This document shows positions 32,638 through 32,669 of a stretch of DNA of 32,669 bases, piece after piece. The translations under genes and the position numbers were made by a program. Each line of letters starts with the position of its first letter. Positions within the stretch are counted from its first letter, which is position 1. The DNA is from Novosphingobium sp. (GTDB lineage: Bacteria; Pseudomonadota; Alphaproteobacteria; Sphingomonadales; Sphingomonadaceae): contig NZ_JAIXPP010000113.1 of the NCBI RefSeq assembly GCF_027486195.1, positions 1 through 32,669 on the forward strand, written 5' to 3'. Under the pieces are notes generated by a model, which did not search any database, was not told the DNA's origin, and worked only from the letters and a program-made list of their open reading frames with translations.

Positions 32638-32669
32638 GGACAGCGGAAACAATAAGGGCCGCCCCTTGC

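Overview
The window looks like a piece of a GC-rich alphaproteobacterial chromosome, most likely a sphingomonad (Novosphingobium or a close relative). Three things support this. It holds two regulators essentially confined to alphaproteobacteria: SciP (DUF1153), the CtrA inhibitor, and TrcR (DUF1013). It carries the alphaproteobacterial block nadD-rsfS-rlmH-envC-ctpA and a bactofilin/M23 pair. It also has several families I associate with sphingomonads: an RPE65-type carotenoid/stilbene oxygenase, paired serine hydrolases, and a 200-residue secreted protein of unknown function. The genus is an inference. I see no tRNA, rRNA, CRISPR array, insertion sequence or prophage; the coding is dense and the gene content is ordinary chromosomal.

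Layout. 1-1633: 3' part of groEL with its terminator. 1656-3734: a TetR-type repressor divergent from a carotenoid-oxygenase-family gene, with a perfect palindrome between them. 3801-7870: on the + strand, a beta-lactamase-fold serine hydrolase whose Shine-Dalgarno lies in a perfect 9-bp inverted repeat, a secreted M28 metallopeptidase, and ferredoxin-NADP reductase. 7867-14095: on the - strand, an operon-like run of RND adaptor, RND pump, DUF445 membrane protein and GNAT acetyltransferase; the last three are joined by 4-bp start/stop overlaps. 14391-16491: sciP with a small upstream ORF, divergent from mnmA. 16499-18034: a small membrane-anchored protein divergent from a lipoprotein serine hydrolase. 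18041-19670: pdxH and a CDF-type metal exporter on the - strand. 19754-22618: a J-domain protein, a YihY-type membrane protein and fabI on the + strand. 22636-29978: a secreted protein of unknown function, then proA-nadD-rsfS-rlmH-envC-ctpA-dsbB-coq7 transcribed toward lower coordinates. 30228-31824: a membrane M23 peptidase overlapping a bactofilin. 31845-32624: a bidirectional terminator and trcR.

Functional themes. Much of the second half concerns the cell envelope and cell cycle: SciP and TrcR (cell-cycle transcription), bactofilin with its M23 partner (cell shape), an EnvC-like protein with a degenerate LytM domain (probable amidase activator), a CtpA-type protease and DsbB. The first half is more metabolic and defensive: oxygenase, hydrolases and efflux.

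I did not find a clear new defence or mobile system. The most interesting leads are the stand-alone domain next to the lipoprotein serine hydrolase, the RND pump coupled to DUF445 and an acetyltransferase, the small ORF abutting sciP, and the RBS-sequestering inverted repeats upstream of a serine hydrolase and the J-protein gene.
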